Positions 1 through 7,668 of a DNA stretch of 20,959 nt are shown in pieces. Under the pieces are notes generated by a model that saw nothing but the letters and a program-made list of their open reading frames with translations, was not told where the DNA came from and did no database searches. The stretch is from positions 1-20,959 of IMG/VR virus record IMGVR_UViG_3300011113_000126; one strand, given 5' to 3'. Position 1 is the first letter of the stretch. Every line of letters starts with the position of its first letter. The stretch comes from a virus. The position numbers and the translations under genes were made by a program.

Positions 1-11
1 GGGTTGGACAT
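1..11 (-). CDS. 5' end of a gene leaving the window
   Basis: Only the first codons are present: an ATG followed by codons for Ser, Asn and the first bases of a fourth residue. The start is supported by an AAGGAG Shine-Dalgarno site at 17-22 and by an extended -10 box at 29-37, just beyond the nrdJ stop codon. The gene therefore appears to have its own promoter and to lie downstream of nrdJ on the same strand. Nothing can be said about the product. Confidence 0.5.
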
Positions 12-28
12 ATTACTCCTTACCCTTA

Positions 29-37
29 ATTATAGCA
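29..37 (-). promoter_or_regulatory. Extended -10 promoter for the gene starting at 11
   Basis: The minus strand reads TGCTATAAT, a perfect extended -10, one base past the nrdJ stop codon. Transcription would start near 22, at the AAGGAG site, leaving a leader of about 11 nt. No clear -35 is seen, which is tolerable for extended -10 promoters. Confidence 0.6.
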
Positions 38-38
38 T

Positions 39-2069
39 TTACGCTATTTTTATCTCACATGTGTCGGTGGTACAGTAACTTTCGCCAATAGCCTCAAGAT
101 TATCAATACCGTCATAAATAGCAGACCAATTGATCTTCTTAATCTTGCCAATATAAGAGTCATACTCTTCTTTTGTAATCTGAGTGTATGGTTGTTGTGG
201 ATATGTCATATTTCCCATAGGCAAGAATGAAACAGCCTTTAACTGCCCTTCATACATATGCAGCGCTGGAGCAATATGCTTTGTTTCTGTTTCCTTATCA
301 AATGACAATGTTACAGATACCCCGTTATCAGACCAATACTTCTGCGTAGTAGCAGCAAGACCAATCTTCTCAAACAGAGTTACATCTTTCTCAGATCTTG
401 GATGTCCTGAATGAACTGGGAAATATACAACTGTTGTGTTAGCAGATACTAGATCGGCTTCCATTTTATACCCCGCTGCTTTGAATAAATGAATCATTGG
501 ATCTGTATTTCCAAATCTTATTGCACGAAGAAAATATTTTCCTCCTGGACCCCAATGAACACCTGGAGTTGCACCAGATAAAAGTGAAACAGAGCCAGAT
601 GGCTTTACAGTTGTAACACGAATTGATTCACGAACGCATAGCCACTCAGAATATGCATGGTCATATTTACGAATTGTTTTATAACCTTCGTCCATCCAGT
701 CACGAACAGTGGGCAAACCATGCTCATCAGAAAATGATGCAATGCCAGTTAAAGAAGTTCCAATACGACGATTACGTTGCATAATGCCGTTTGTAATTTG
801 CCAATGTGTTGGAACAAGCGTTACGGTCTTGCCATATAGATATGCAAACTTTAATGTGCGAAGAAAATCTTCCTTAGACTCATGACGATTTAAATGCACT
901 TCAACTAAGGTACACAATTCGTATGACTCTAGTGGTTGTTCTGCACAAGGATTGAACCCCATAACACGATAATCTTTGTTATCTGCAGGATCTGCAAGAC
1001 GACCATAATTACGAGCAACATCTAACCAAATAAAACCTGGCTCACCATTGTTAGAAATTAAATCTACATAGTCTTCATATTTAGTTCCTACGTTAGCAGA
1101 GATAGAGTTATTACTCATCCATGCCCATCCTGGATTTTCTGGATCATAAGAGTTACGATCTGCAAATACCTCGGCATTTTTAAGATTCATAAAATCTTTA
1201 TCTCCAGAACCACCAAGAGCAAGAGTTGCAGAACGACGAACGTTGCCAGCGACTACGCAAGTGCCGATAAGATTTATAATATCCACAATTGCACGACTGT
1301 CTAATTTTTCTCCAGCCCTATTACCTATTACTTTACGAATTGTGTTATGTAACTTAATAAGTGGCTCTGGACCTGAAGCGGTACCACCAAAACCTTTAAT
1401 AGGTGCACCCAGAGGTCTAATCTTAGAATAGTCAAATACCACTTTTGCCTGGTTTGGCTTTAAATGTGAATTAAGAACAAGTCGTACAGACTCTACCCAA
1501 CCTTCACGGGTATCTGGAATCTCATATGTGATTTCGTCAGCAGTATTAGGGTAAATCTCAAACCCTTTATCCTGACCCAAGGTATCAAACCCTACACCTA
1601 CACCTAACATCAAGGCATCCATTACCCAAGCAAATAATGCACCTGGATCATTACGGTCAATGTCTCTTGTTGATACCATCGCACAATTCTGCAGGGCAGC
1701 AGAGTTTCTACGCTCCATAGTCATAGGGGTACCAAATGCCCATAGGCCACGTCCAGGAGGTGTCCATTTGAGGTTAAACATGCGATCATAGGCCTCTTGA
1801 GCAGACTTCTGTGCTTTGTTATCATTCCAAGGCAAACGGTTCTCTTTAGCGTGATTCTTCTGTACTGAGTACATTCCTTCAATTACCCGCTTGCAAACTT
1901 CATACCAGCGTTCTTTACGTCCATCTTCTTTGACCCTAGAATAGGTGCGGATGAATGTGATTTCACCTAACGAGTTATTTCCTGCGTCGGTAAAGCCAAA
2001 AGGAGGCTCTACTTCCTTATATTTATTTACAAATTCATCCAATAGACGAAAAGAAAATACATCTGACAT
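39..2069 (-). CDS. nrdJ: Adenosylcobalamin-dependent (class II) ribonucleoside-triphosphate reductase
   Basis: This cytoplasmic enzyme reduces ribonucleotides to deoxyribonucleotides using a cobalamin-generated thiyl radical, supplying dNTPs for phage replication. The 676-aa protein resembles the monomeric Lactobacillus leichmannii type, which is 739 aa. Cys129 (in NCAMVST) and Cys386 fit the active-site redox pair. Cys375 and Glu377 in NPCAEQPLESYELC fit the thiyl-radical Cys and its Glu partner, with the family's 11-residue spacing to Cys386. The C-terminal Cys666-x4-Cys671 pair fits the shuttle that re-reduces the active site. All five cysteines are present, so it looks active. It is somewhat short and shows no intein. 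The start has a good AAAGGTAG ribosome site. A promoter and a 5' hairpin lie upstream. It is the only metabolic gene in the window. Whether it prefers NTP or NDP is inferred from the family. Confidence 0.95.
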   Translation of the reverse strand: MSDVFSFRLLDEFVNKYKEVEPPFGFTDAGNNSLGEITFIRTYSRVKEDGRKERWYEVCKRVIEGMYSVQKNHAKENRLPWNDNKAQKSAQEAYDRMFNLKWTPPGRGLWAFGTPMTMERRNSAALQNCAMVSTRDIDRNDPGALFAWVMDALMLGVGVGFDTLGQDKGFEIYPNTADEITYEIPDTREGWVESVRLVLNSHLKPNQAKVVFDYSKIRPLGAPIKGFGGTASGPEPLIKLHNTIRKVIGNRAGEKLDSRAIVDIINLIGTCVVAGNVRRSATLALGGSGDKDFMNLKNAEVFADRNSYDPENPGWAWMSNNSISANVGTKYEDYVDLISNNGEPGFIWLDVARNYGRLADPADNKDYRVMGFNPCAEQPLESYELCTLVEVHLNRHESKEDFLRTLKFAYLYGKTVTLVPTHWQITNGIMQRNRRIGTSLTGIASFSDEHGLPTVRDWMDEGYKTIRKYDHAYSEWLCVRESIRVTTVKPSGSVSLLSGATPGVHWGPGGKYFLRAIRFGNTDPMIHLFKAAGYKMEADLVSANTTVVYFPVHSGHPRSEKDVTLFEKIGLAATTQKYWSDNGVSVTLSFDKETETKHIAPALHMYEGQLKAVSFLPMGNMTYPQQPYTQITKEEYDSYIGKIKKINWSAIYDGIDNLEAIGESYCTTDTCEIKIA

Positions 2070-2106
2070 TTGTTTTTAACTACCTTTCCACAAAAATATT
2101 ATGAGA

Positions 2107-2125
2107 ACTTTGCAAATCGCAAAGT
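2107..2125 (-). promoter_or_regulatory. 5'-terminal hairpin of the nrdJ transcript
   Basis: A perfect inverted repeat has arms ACTTTGC (2107-2113) and GCAAAGT (2119-2125) around a 5-nt loop. The predicted start from the TATACT box at 2133-2138 is about 2126, so the mRNA would begin with this stem-loop. It could protect the 5' end or act as an operator. It is not an obvious NrdR box. Confidence 0.5.
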
Positions 2126-2132
2126 AGTGTCT

Positions 2133-2141
2133 AGTATAGCA
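2133..2141 (-). promoter_or_regulatory. Extended -10 promoter of nrdJ
   Basis: The minus strand reads TGCTATACT, an extended -10 one base from consensus. It lies about 64 bp upstream of the nrdJ ATG, giving the longest predicted leader in the window. No convincing -35 hexamer was found at 16-18 bp. Confidence 0.6.
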
Positions 2142-2233
2142 CAAAGTTTAGATAAAGAAAAGTTATAATTTACAATGTTTTTGCAAACAGTAAGCATCAA
2201 CTAAAGGTTGAGTACTTTTGGTTTTATAAAGTA

Positions 2234-2252
2234 GTCTAACTAATTGTTAGAC
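2234..2252 (-). terminator. Possible terminator after the 2236-4011 fibre gene
   Basis: Perfect 7-bp arms GTCTAAC and GTTAGAC flank a 5-nt loop and overlap the TAG stop of the gene. On the minus strand the stem is followed by a mixed T/A stretch (TACTTTATAAAA) rather than a clean T-run, so termination is plausible but weak. nrdJ has its own promoter just downstream. Confidence 0.4.
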
Positions 2253-4011
2253 CAGACTTGCCATTCTTAACATCTCCCCATGTAAGACCAGGAAGAGCAG
2301 CAGAGATGTTTGTCCCGTTAATTTTATAAGATTTGCCAGATGCTAGGCTGATGTGCTCAGACGAACTCCAAGAGTCATTTGAGTCTGTCCAAGTAAAGGT
2401 TTTATCTGATGCACCTTTTAAGGTTATACCGCCACCGTCTGCAGCAACATCAGACGTATTACCATCTGCAAGAACAATATTTTTATCATCTACCGATAAC
2501 GTAGTTGAGTTAATTGTAGTTGTTGTTCCATTGACTGTTAGATCTCCAGTTACAACAAGATGCTTATTAACTGTAACGGTGCTAGTAGCAGATCCAATAG
2601 AAATAACATCTGCTGCACCACCAAAATTAATGGTAGTTGCCGTGGTATTCAAAAGATTAAACGATGTGCTTGCTGTAGTAATTTGAGTATTAATTACTGG
2701 GCTAATTAATGTCTTATTGGCAAGTGTTTCGCTTCCAGACAAAGTAGCAAAGTCTGCATCTGTAAGCGCTGTATTAAACTCTGCAATAGTTCCCGATATG
2801 GTATTTGAACCAAGGGCAATTGTTTTTGTTGTTAGAGTCTGAGAATCTGAAGTTCCAACTATTGCACCAGTTACTCCATGTGTTGAAGTTAGCGCTGCGT
2901 GGCTAGATACTGAGTTTCCTACAAATGATGTACTTGCTAGATTTTGTATTGCTGTTGCTACATAAGATGTAGTAGCAAGGGCTGCGGTGTCAGTAATTCC
3001 GTGTACATTTGTGGTTGTTGCATTGTGGCTGGATACAGAGTTAGTTACATATGATGTTGTTGCTAATGCAGCCGTATCTGTTATGCCGTGAACGTTTGTA
3101 GTAGTCGCATTATGACTGGATACAGCATTTCCAACATAAGATGTAGTAGCAAAGTTTGCTATTGCTGTACCTACATATGATGTGGTGGCAAGTGCTGCAG
3201 TATCTGTAATACCATGAACATTAGTAGTTGTAGCATTATGGCTAGATACAGAGTTACCTACAAAAGAAGTGCTTGCTAAGTTTGCTATTGCGGTACCAAC
3301 ATAAGATGTAGTTGCTAGAGCGGCTGTATCTGGAATACCGTGTACGCTTGTTGTAGTGGCGTTATGGCTTGAAACTGAATTGCCTACATATGATGTTGTG
3401 GCAAATGCTGAAAGATCTGTTGTAAGGGCTACAGTTCCAGTAGCATCTGGAAGTGTAATTGTGCGATCTGCAGTTGGATCGGTTACTGTTAAAGTGGTTT
3501 CATGATCATTTGCGGTACCTTCAAAAACAAAAGAATTAGTAACATTAATAGTAGTTGAATCAATGGTTGTAGTTGTTCCGCTTACTGTTAGATTTCCTGA
3601 TACCGTTACATTTCCACTACCGTCGGCCAAAACTATTGTACCTGTTGAATCTGGAATTGTTATAGTGCGGTCTGCTGTAGGGTTTGTGACCGTAAGGGTT
3701 GTTTCATGTGCATCTGCAGAAGAACCTTCAAAAATAATACTTGAGTTAGGAACTAACAAATTTCTATTGCTATCAAGTTCTGCAACACCGCTTGTTGAAC
3801 CTTTTTCGACAAGTTCAATATAATCTCCAAGGCTAGTGCCAAGGCTTCCGTCGGTAACTAAATAATCTAAATTAGTCCAAGAAGTAGTGCCATTACCAAT
3901 TTTAAGTTGACCTGCGGTGGTATCAAAACCAAACTCGCCTTCTGCAAGAACTGGATCTGTAGCGTTCCAAGATGTGGCAGCGCCACGACGCATTTGAATT
4001 CTTACTGCCAT
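2236..4011 (-). CDS. Repeat-rich phage tail fibre protein with Mtd-like N-terminus
   Basis: This is a probable virion fibre protein of 591 aa. The first ~55 residues (MAVRIQMRRGAATSW, GEFGFDTTAGQLKIGNG) match the N-terminal module found on many phage tail and tropism proteins. Residues 95-130 and 163-196 are two copies of a unit containing ETTLTVT, PTADRTIT and PD. Residues 203-380 hold five repeats containing TTSYVGN, SVSSHNATTT and VHGITDTAAL, spaced 42 aa apart with one shortened by 13. Residues 385-440 carry the TDSQTL and NKTL type signature. Residues 485-515 (LTVNGTTTTIN, DDKNIVLADG) resemble a block in the 4492-6051 protein. The C-terminus has LTWGDVKNGK. No membrane segment or chaperone cleavage motif is evident. 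The start has an ACGGAGG ribosome site. The receptor is unknown. Confidence 0.8.
   Translation of the reverse strand: MAVRIQMRRGAATSWNATDPVLAEGEFGFDTTAGQLKIGNGTTSWTNLDYLVTDGSLGTSLGDYIELVEKGSTSGVAELDSNRNLLVPNSSIIFEGSSADAHETTLTVTNPTADRTITIPDSTGTIVLADGSGNVTVSGNLTVSGTTTTIDSTTINVTNSFVFEGTANDHETTLTVTDPTADRTITLPDATGTVALTTDLSAFATTSYVGNSVSSHNATTTSVHGIPDTAALATTSYVGTAIANLASTSFVGNSVSSHNATTTNVHGITDTAALATTSYVGTAIANFATTSYVGNAVSSHNATTTNVHGITDTAALATTSYVTNSVSSHNATTTNVHGITDTAALATTSYVATAIQNLASTSFVGNSVSSHAALTSTHGVTGAIVGTSDSQTLTTKTIALGSNTISGTIAEFNTALTDADFATLSGSETLANKTLISPVINTQITTASTSFNLLNTTATTINFGGAADVISIGSATSTVTVNKHLVVTGDLTVNGTTTTINSTTLSVDDKNIVLADGNTSDVAADGGGITLKGASDKTFTWTDSNDSWSSSEHISLASGKSYKINGTNISAALPGLTWGDVKNGKSGLTIS
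2872..3405 (-). repeat. In-gene array of five ~42-codon repeats
   Basis: The repeats encode SVSSHNATTT / VHGITDTAAL / ATTSYV units at residues 203, 245, 287, 316 and 358. Spacing is 42 residues except for the third unit, which lacks about 13. The peptide is nearly identical between units, but many codons differ at third positions, so these are not recent DNA duplications. Confidence 0.85.
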
Positions 4012-4035
4012 TTGATAGCCTCCGTAATCAATCTC

Positions 4036-4044
4036 ATTATACCA
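4036..4044 (-). promoter_or_regulatory. Extended -10 promoter of the 4011 fibre gene
   Basis: The minus strand reads TGGTATAAT in the gap after the 4052-4462 gene. The predicted leader is about 18 nt and contains the CGGAGG ribosome site. Confidence 0.55.
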
Positions 4045-4051
4045 AACTTTG

Positions 4052-4462
4052 TCATGCTACAGCACCACCGTCAATTACAAAAGCAAACGATGTTGTTGCT
4101 GGTGTTCCGCCATCAAGCGATGTGCCTAGCCATGGACCTGCCACTCCATCTCCAGCATATTGATAAATATCATCAACAAATCCTCCACCACCAATTGATG
4201 TATCATGTGTATGTTCTTGAACAGTGGCGGTATCATCAAAGTTTGCAAGAGCATACCACTCAGAATTGTAATAATAGTAAATACGATTAGTTTCTGTATA
4301 TAAAAATAAATTTCCATTACTTGGTGATACTGGAAATGTTGATCCTACTGTTAAAGCGTTGCCTGTAAAGGCTGTAGTTTGAACTGAATTATCTGGGAAG
4401 GTAACTCCAGTGGCAACCTTAAGTCCTGCCTTTACGACAAAATCTTTATTCGTTGTTGCCAC
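4052..4462 (-). CDS. Small tail fibre-like structural protein
   Basis: This 136-aa protein starts at GTG. Its N-terminus (MATTNKDFVVKAGLKV) is the same type as that of the 4492-6051 protein (MATVDKAFRIKNGLVV), a motif common at the start of phage fibre proteins and probably an attachment module. A middle segment (NGNLFLYTETNRIYYYYNSEWYAL) resembles the short 'text-to-number' beta units seen in fibre shafts. A His-containing segment EHTHDTSIGGGG follows. It lies 29 bp after the 4492-6051 gene with only a weak AGGGA site, so it is probably co-translated with it. No enzyme motif is seen. Confidence 0.65.
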   Translation of the reverse strand: MATTNKDFVVKAGLKVATGVTFPDNSVQTTAFTGNALTVGSTFPVSPSNGNLFLYTETNRIYYYYNSEWYALANFDDTATVQEHTHDTSIGGGGFVDDIYQYAGDGVAGPWLGTSLDGGTPATTSFAFVIDGGAVA

Positions 4463-4491
4463 TGAAGTTCACTTATCCCTTCGTGGTCACA

Positions 4492-6051
4492 TTACGCTTC
4501 AATAAGCGTCTTGTGTACCTTTACTGCTGTACCCTCGGCTGCTGCTGTAACTAGCAAACGAACGTTGCCTCCGTTATAATCAGCGTCGGTAGTTCCAAGA
4601 GAAACGTTGCTAATAACATCAGCATATTCTGTAATATAAACGTTGTTATTTCCATCAACATTTACAAGAACCTCAAGAGTCTGAATATCATTGTCTTTTT
4701 TCATTTGAACAAGATACTTAGCGCTTCTGTATGTTGTTGCAGACCATGAATCTACTGCGGAAGCAGATGTTCCAGCGGTTGCTGCTGCAGAACCAATAAG
4801 GGCCTCTGCAAGAGTTACAGAACCTGCTGTAACTGATCCAGATCCTACTGAAAGTGCTGCGAATGTTGGGCTTGCTGTATTTGCAATGTCCTGTGGTAAA
4901 GACAGAGTTACAGCACCAGTTGAAGCAGAAACAATAACCTGTGAGGTAGTTCCTGTTAAACCTGTAACACCTACGTTTGTAATTGTTAGAGTGTCTGATC
5001 CTGCGTTAATTAGAGTGGTTATACCAGTACCTGCACTAAATGTGAAAGTATCTGAAGATGAATCTGGTGTAGCACTGTTTGAGCCATCTGTGAAAGTTGA
5101 GAAGGTATTAAATGTTGCATCTCCAACTAAAGCAATAGCCTTAGAAGTAGTTGAATCATTTACTGTCCACTTATCTGTTGATTCATCCCAGAACAGAGAC
5201 GCATTTGCAGAAGTACCACGCTCAACTTCAATACCAGCGTTAGTTGATGGGGTGCTTGTTACGTTGCTATTTAGAAGAACAATGTTATCTTCAATAGTAA
5301 CTGTTTCTGTATTTAGAGTTGTAGTTGTACCATTAACCGTTAGGTTACCAGTAACTGTTAGATCTTGAGCAATAGTTACATTGTCTGGAAGACCAATTGT
5401 GACTGATCCAGTTGCAGCAGAAACTTCAATTTCATTTGCTGTTCCTGTAATTGTATGAACACCAAGATTGTTAATTGTAATTGTATCTGTTGATGTAGCA
5501 GCAACTAAACCGACACCAGTTCCTGCTGTAAGTGTTACAGTGTCATCATTTGTGTCTGCTGAAACTGTTGCTCCACCAGTAATTGCAATATTCTTGAAAA
5601 TGTTTTGTGAAGAACCTTTGTCATCGTTTGCTAGAACAATTGTTGAACCTTCTCCAATTGATCCAGTGATTGAAAGTCCTGAGCCAGATGTAACAGATGC
5701 TACGTAGTTACCTGTTGTGTCTGTGCCGAGTGCAACAGAGTCTGCTGCAATAGATGCGGTAAGAGTTGCGTTTGCAAGATCTGTAATTGTTACAGAACCT
5801 GAAAGATCTCCACCAAGTGTAATTGTAAAATCTGCAACATCAAAATCTAGTGTATTGTCTGCATCTTGGTAGGTTACTGTAATACCAGATTCAGTATTGC
5901 TTGTTACCATAGCGCCTACGGTATCAGCAACATACTCTGCTAGAAATGACGTTGATGCTTCTGTAAGAACGTTTGAGCCATTAACGGTAGCCGTACTACC
6001 CTCAACAACTAAACCATTCTTAATGCGGAAGGCTTTGTCGACTGTCGCCAT
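4492..6051 (-). CDS. Large beta-repeat tail fibre/structural protein
   Basis: This 519-aa protein is rich in Thr, Ser, Val and Gly, with repeated beta-type segments such as GTGVGLVAATSTDTITINNLG, GTGITTLINAGSDTLTITNVG and TGNLTVNGTTTTLN. Such repeats are typical of trimeric fibre shafts. The N-terminus is of the KxGLxV fibre type. The last ~90 residues (TYRSAKYLVQMK, ITEYADV, NGGNVRLLV) form a domain shared with the neighbouring 6070-6507 protein and known, from family memory, in structural proteins of marine T4-like phages. The ribosome site is AAGGAGAT, 18 bp from the upstream stop. It is probably co-transcribed with 6070-6507 and 4052-4462. The exact position in the virion cannot be read from sequence. 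Confidence 0.75.
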   Translation of the reverse strand: MATVDKAFRIKNGLVVEGSTATVNGSNVLTEASTSFLAEYVADTVGAMVTSNTESGITVTYQDADNTLDFDVADFTITLGGDLSGSVTITDLANATLTASIAADSVALGTDTTGNYVASVTSGSGLSITGSIGEGSTIVLANDDKGSSQNIFKNIAITGGATVSADTNDDTVTLTAGTGVGLVAATSTDTITINNLGVHTITGTANEIEVSAATGSVTIGLPDNVTIAQDLTVTGNLTVNGTTTTLNTETVTIEDNIVLLNSNVTSTPSTNAGIEVERGTSANASLFWDESTDKWTVNDSTTSKAIALVGDATFNTFSTFTDGSNSATPDSSSDTFTFSAGTGITTLINAGSDTLTITNVGVTGLTGTTSQVIVSASTGAVTLSLPQDIANTASPTFAALSVGSGSVTAGSVTLAEALIGSAAATAGTSASAVDSWSATTYRSAKYLVQMKKDNDIQTLEVLVNVDGNNNVYITEYADVISNVSLGTTDADYNGGNVRLLVTAAAEGTAVKVHKTLIEA

Positions 6052-6069
6052 TTTATCTCCTTATAAGGG

Positions 6070-6507
6070 TCATGCCTTAAGACCAGTGCGGTAATACCTT
6101 ATGGTCATAGGCGTTAAGACGGGGTTAACCGTCATGCTAATTGTACCAGAATTTAGCGCTGCTGAGATTGTTCCAACATCGCTATTAGTGTTCTTAACAG
6201 AGCCATACTCTGTTATGTTTTGATCGGTACCATCAAAAACCAAGTTTATCTCAGTACTTCTGTATGAAGAAGATCCAGCATGAGATAGTTGAAGCAAATA
6301 CTTTATAGTTCTCCAAACCGTAGTATCTATAGTGTCAAATACTAATGGAGATTCTATGCCATTGATCGTTACGGAGTTATTTCCATCCCCGCCCAAAGAA
6401 TCAGCACGGTAGGAAGCAGTGTCAATTAAATCTACGAAATCCTGTTGCGTTGGTCTATCGCCAGTTTCAAATTTAGTCTTAAGTTGGGTAATAGGGACAA
6501 TGGCCAT
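6070..6507 (-). CDS. Phage structural protein with RSAKYL-type C-terminal domain
   Basis: This 145-aa protein has two parts. The N-terminus (PITQLKTKFETGDRPTQQDF, then LIDT) is a motif seen at the start of many phage tail-fibre-associated proteins. The C-terminal ~85 residues (WRTIKYLLQLSH, ITEYGSV) are homologous to the C-terminus of the next gene's product. It may be a short attachment version of that domain. The ATG has no Shine-Dalgarno site; instead a perfect extended -10 ends 8 nt before it, so a leaderless transcript is predicted. It is the first gene of the 6507-4052 unit. Confidence 0.7.
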   Translation of the reverse strand: MAIVPITQLKTKFETGDRPTQQDFVDLIDTASYRADSLGGDGNNSVTINGIESPLVFDTIDTTVWRTIKYLLQLSHAGSSSYRSTEINLVFDGTDQNITEYGSVKNTNSDVGTISAALNSGTISMTVNPVLTPMTIRYYRTGLKA

Positions 6508-6514
6508 AATGTTG

Positions 6515-6523
6515 ATTATATCA
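6515..6523 (-). promoter_or_regulatory. Extended -10 promoter, predicted leaderless, for 6507 gene
   Basis: The minus strand reads TGATATAAT, with seven bases (6508-6514) between the box and the ATG. By standard geometry the start falls at 6508 or 6507. No ribosome site is present. Confidence 0.65.
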
Positions 6524-6536
6524 CAAAATAAGGTTT

Positions 6537-6734
6537 CTATCTGATATAGAAATTAGTGCCAATAATAGCAACACCGATACCAGGAGCACCTGATCCACCA
6601 GCAAGGGACAAACCAAGAGTTTCAAACTGTACTCTAAATGGCAGTATTTGTTTTGGTTTTACTCTTGGAGATAGGTCTTTTAATTTAACTACCCTGCGTG
6701 TTTCCCAAGTTTGTTCAAATGTTGCATTTCTCAT
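6537..6734 (-). CDS. 65-aa phage protein of unknown function
   Basis: This is a small basic protein with an N-terminal charged segment (TWETRRVVKLKDLSPRVKPK) and a C-terminal Gly-rich hydrophobic segment (GGSGAPGIGVAIIGTNFYIR). It overlaps the upstream gene by ATGA, so translation is probably coupled. I do not recognise the family. Its place between a baseplate-like and a fibre gene suggests a small virion or assembly component. The Gly-rich tail is not long enough to call a membrane segment. Confidence 0.6.
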   Translation of the reverse strand: MRNATFEQTWETRRVVKLKDLSPRVKPKQILPFRVQFETLGLSLAGGSGAPGIGVAIIGTNFYIR

Positions 6735-7126
6735 GATGTTGGATCTGCTGTAATATCATCTATAATAATCATTTTACCTTTAGCAAGAGTCCATACACGA
6801 TCTGGGTCTGAAATCTGAATATCAAATTCATCATCAGTTTCTAATGCTTGAGAATCAGAACTTGAAAGAGAAACTGTAAAACTACCAGTAGCACCATCAT
6901 CTTCGGTAATTGTTGGGGTAAGCGAAACAATAACATCATTATCTTCAGAAGGACGAATAATATCCATTGCAAGGGTCCATGTAGATAAATCTAATGGGTT
7001 ACGGTCATCGTCATCAACATATACACGAAATGAAGCAGTATCTCCACGAACCACTGTCCAAGTAATTGTAGGTGGTTCAGATCCAATTGAATAAGCGCTA
7101 TTACCAGTATTTCTATAACTTGTCAT
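6731..7126 (-). CDS. BppU-like N-terminal domain protein
   Basis: This 131-aa protein has the pattern TITWTVVRGDTASFRVYVDD, then DLSTWTLAMDIIRP, ending in KGKMIIIDDITADP. It matches the beta-sandwich N-domain of phage baseplate upper proteins (BppU type), which attaches receptor-binding parts to the baseplate. It is paralogous to the 17812-18222 protein (ITWTVVRGDT versus IQWNVVRGDT) and more distantly to 17370-17720. It overlaps both neighbours by ATGA, so the three genes 7650-6537 form one coupled unit. The domain name is from family memory; the paralogy is visible. Confidence 0.7.
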   Translation of the reverse strand: MTSYRNTGNSAYSIGSEPPTITWTVVRGDTASFRVYVDDDDRNPLDLSTWTLAMDIIRPSEDNDVIVSLTPTITEDDGATGSFTVSLSSSDSQALETDDEFDIQISDPDRVWTLAKGKMIIIDDITADPTS

Positions 7127-7650
7127 GACAAACCTTCCTTAAGCGATCCCCATGTGCCATTACCCTTATTTGCACCGACTATAATTATACCTGATGTTGC
7201 TGCTTTTGCTACCACGCCAATTACGCCACCGCCACTTGTTGGTTGTGTATTTGTAAGTCCTCCACCTGCTGCAACATATAGCCTATCTCCAGCGGTATAT
7301 GAAGAAGTATTAACATCACTAAAAATTCCATTAACAATAATTACTCCATCAGATCCATTTGTAATTGCTGCCTGTGCAAGACCAACTACAGGAAATGTTG
7401 CTGATGTATTTGCATCTGATTTTGTAATGCGTGGCTTAGTTGCACCAAATCCAGAAATATAAACTGGTGATGCTTTTGCAATTGTTGAGCCAGTATTATT
7501 AACAACTTCTAATGTATGATATGGAAGTCCGAGGGTAGGCAAAATAGCATCAATTGCTTCTGCCAATCCTTGTATATCTTCATGTACATTTACTGGATCA
7601 GATGCAACGGGATACGGTAAATCATATGTAATTGTTTCGCCAGATGCCAT
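7123..7650 (-). CDS. Phage virion surface protein, TWGSLKEG C-terminus
   Basis: This 175-aa protein begins with a segment about initial-condition length (ITYDLPYPVASDPVNVHEDI, then AEAIDAI) often seen at the start of phage fibre proteins. It then has a beta-rich body (LEVVNNTGSTIAKASPVYI, GIIIVGANKGNGTWGSLK). The pattern PVYISG, VGLA, VNGIF, DRLYV resembles capsid-decoration and fibre domains that present surface loops. The C-terminal TWGSLKEG resembles TWGDVKNGK in the 2236-4011 protein. The start has no ribosome site and lies 9 nt from an extended -10 box, so a near-leaderless mRNA is expected. The HNH gene lies immediately upstream. Confidence 0.65.
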   Translation of the reverse strand: MASGETITYDLPYPVASDPVNVHEDIQGLAEAIDAILPTLGLPYHTLEVVNNTGSTIAKASPVYISGFGATKPRITKSDANTSATFPVVGLAQAAITNGSDGVIIVNGIFSDVNTSSYTAGDRLYVAAGGGLTNTQPTSGGGVIGVVAKAATSGIIIVGANKGNGTWGSLKEGLS

Positions 7651-7659
7651 AGTTCTTAT

Positions 7660-7668
7660 ATTATAGCA
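7660..7668 (-). promoter_or_regulatory. Extended -10 promoter overlapping the HNH stop codon
   Basis: The minus strand reads TGCTATAAT. The last sense codon (CTA) and the stop (TAA) of the HNH gene lie inside this box. The predicted start is about 3 nt before the ATG at 7650. Confidence 0.65.

Noticed and set aside
2872-3405. CRISPR-like repeat array
   Set aside because: The repeats are coding, in frame and diverged in DNA, with no constant spacer length or palindromic repeat.
2236-4011. Diversity-generating retroelement acting on the Mtd-like fibre
   Set aside because: No reverse transcriptase, template repeat or adenine-biased variable region is visible in the window.
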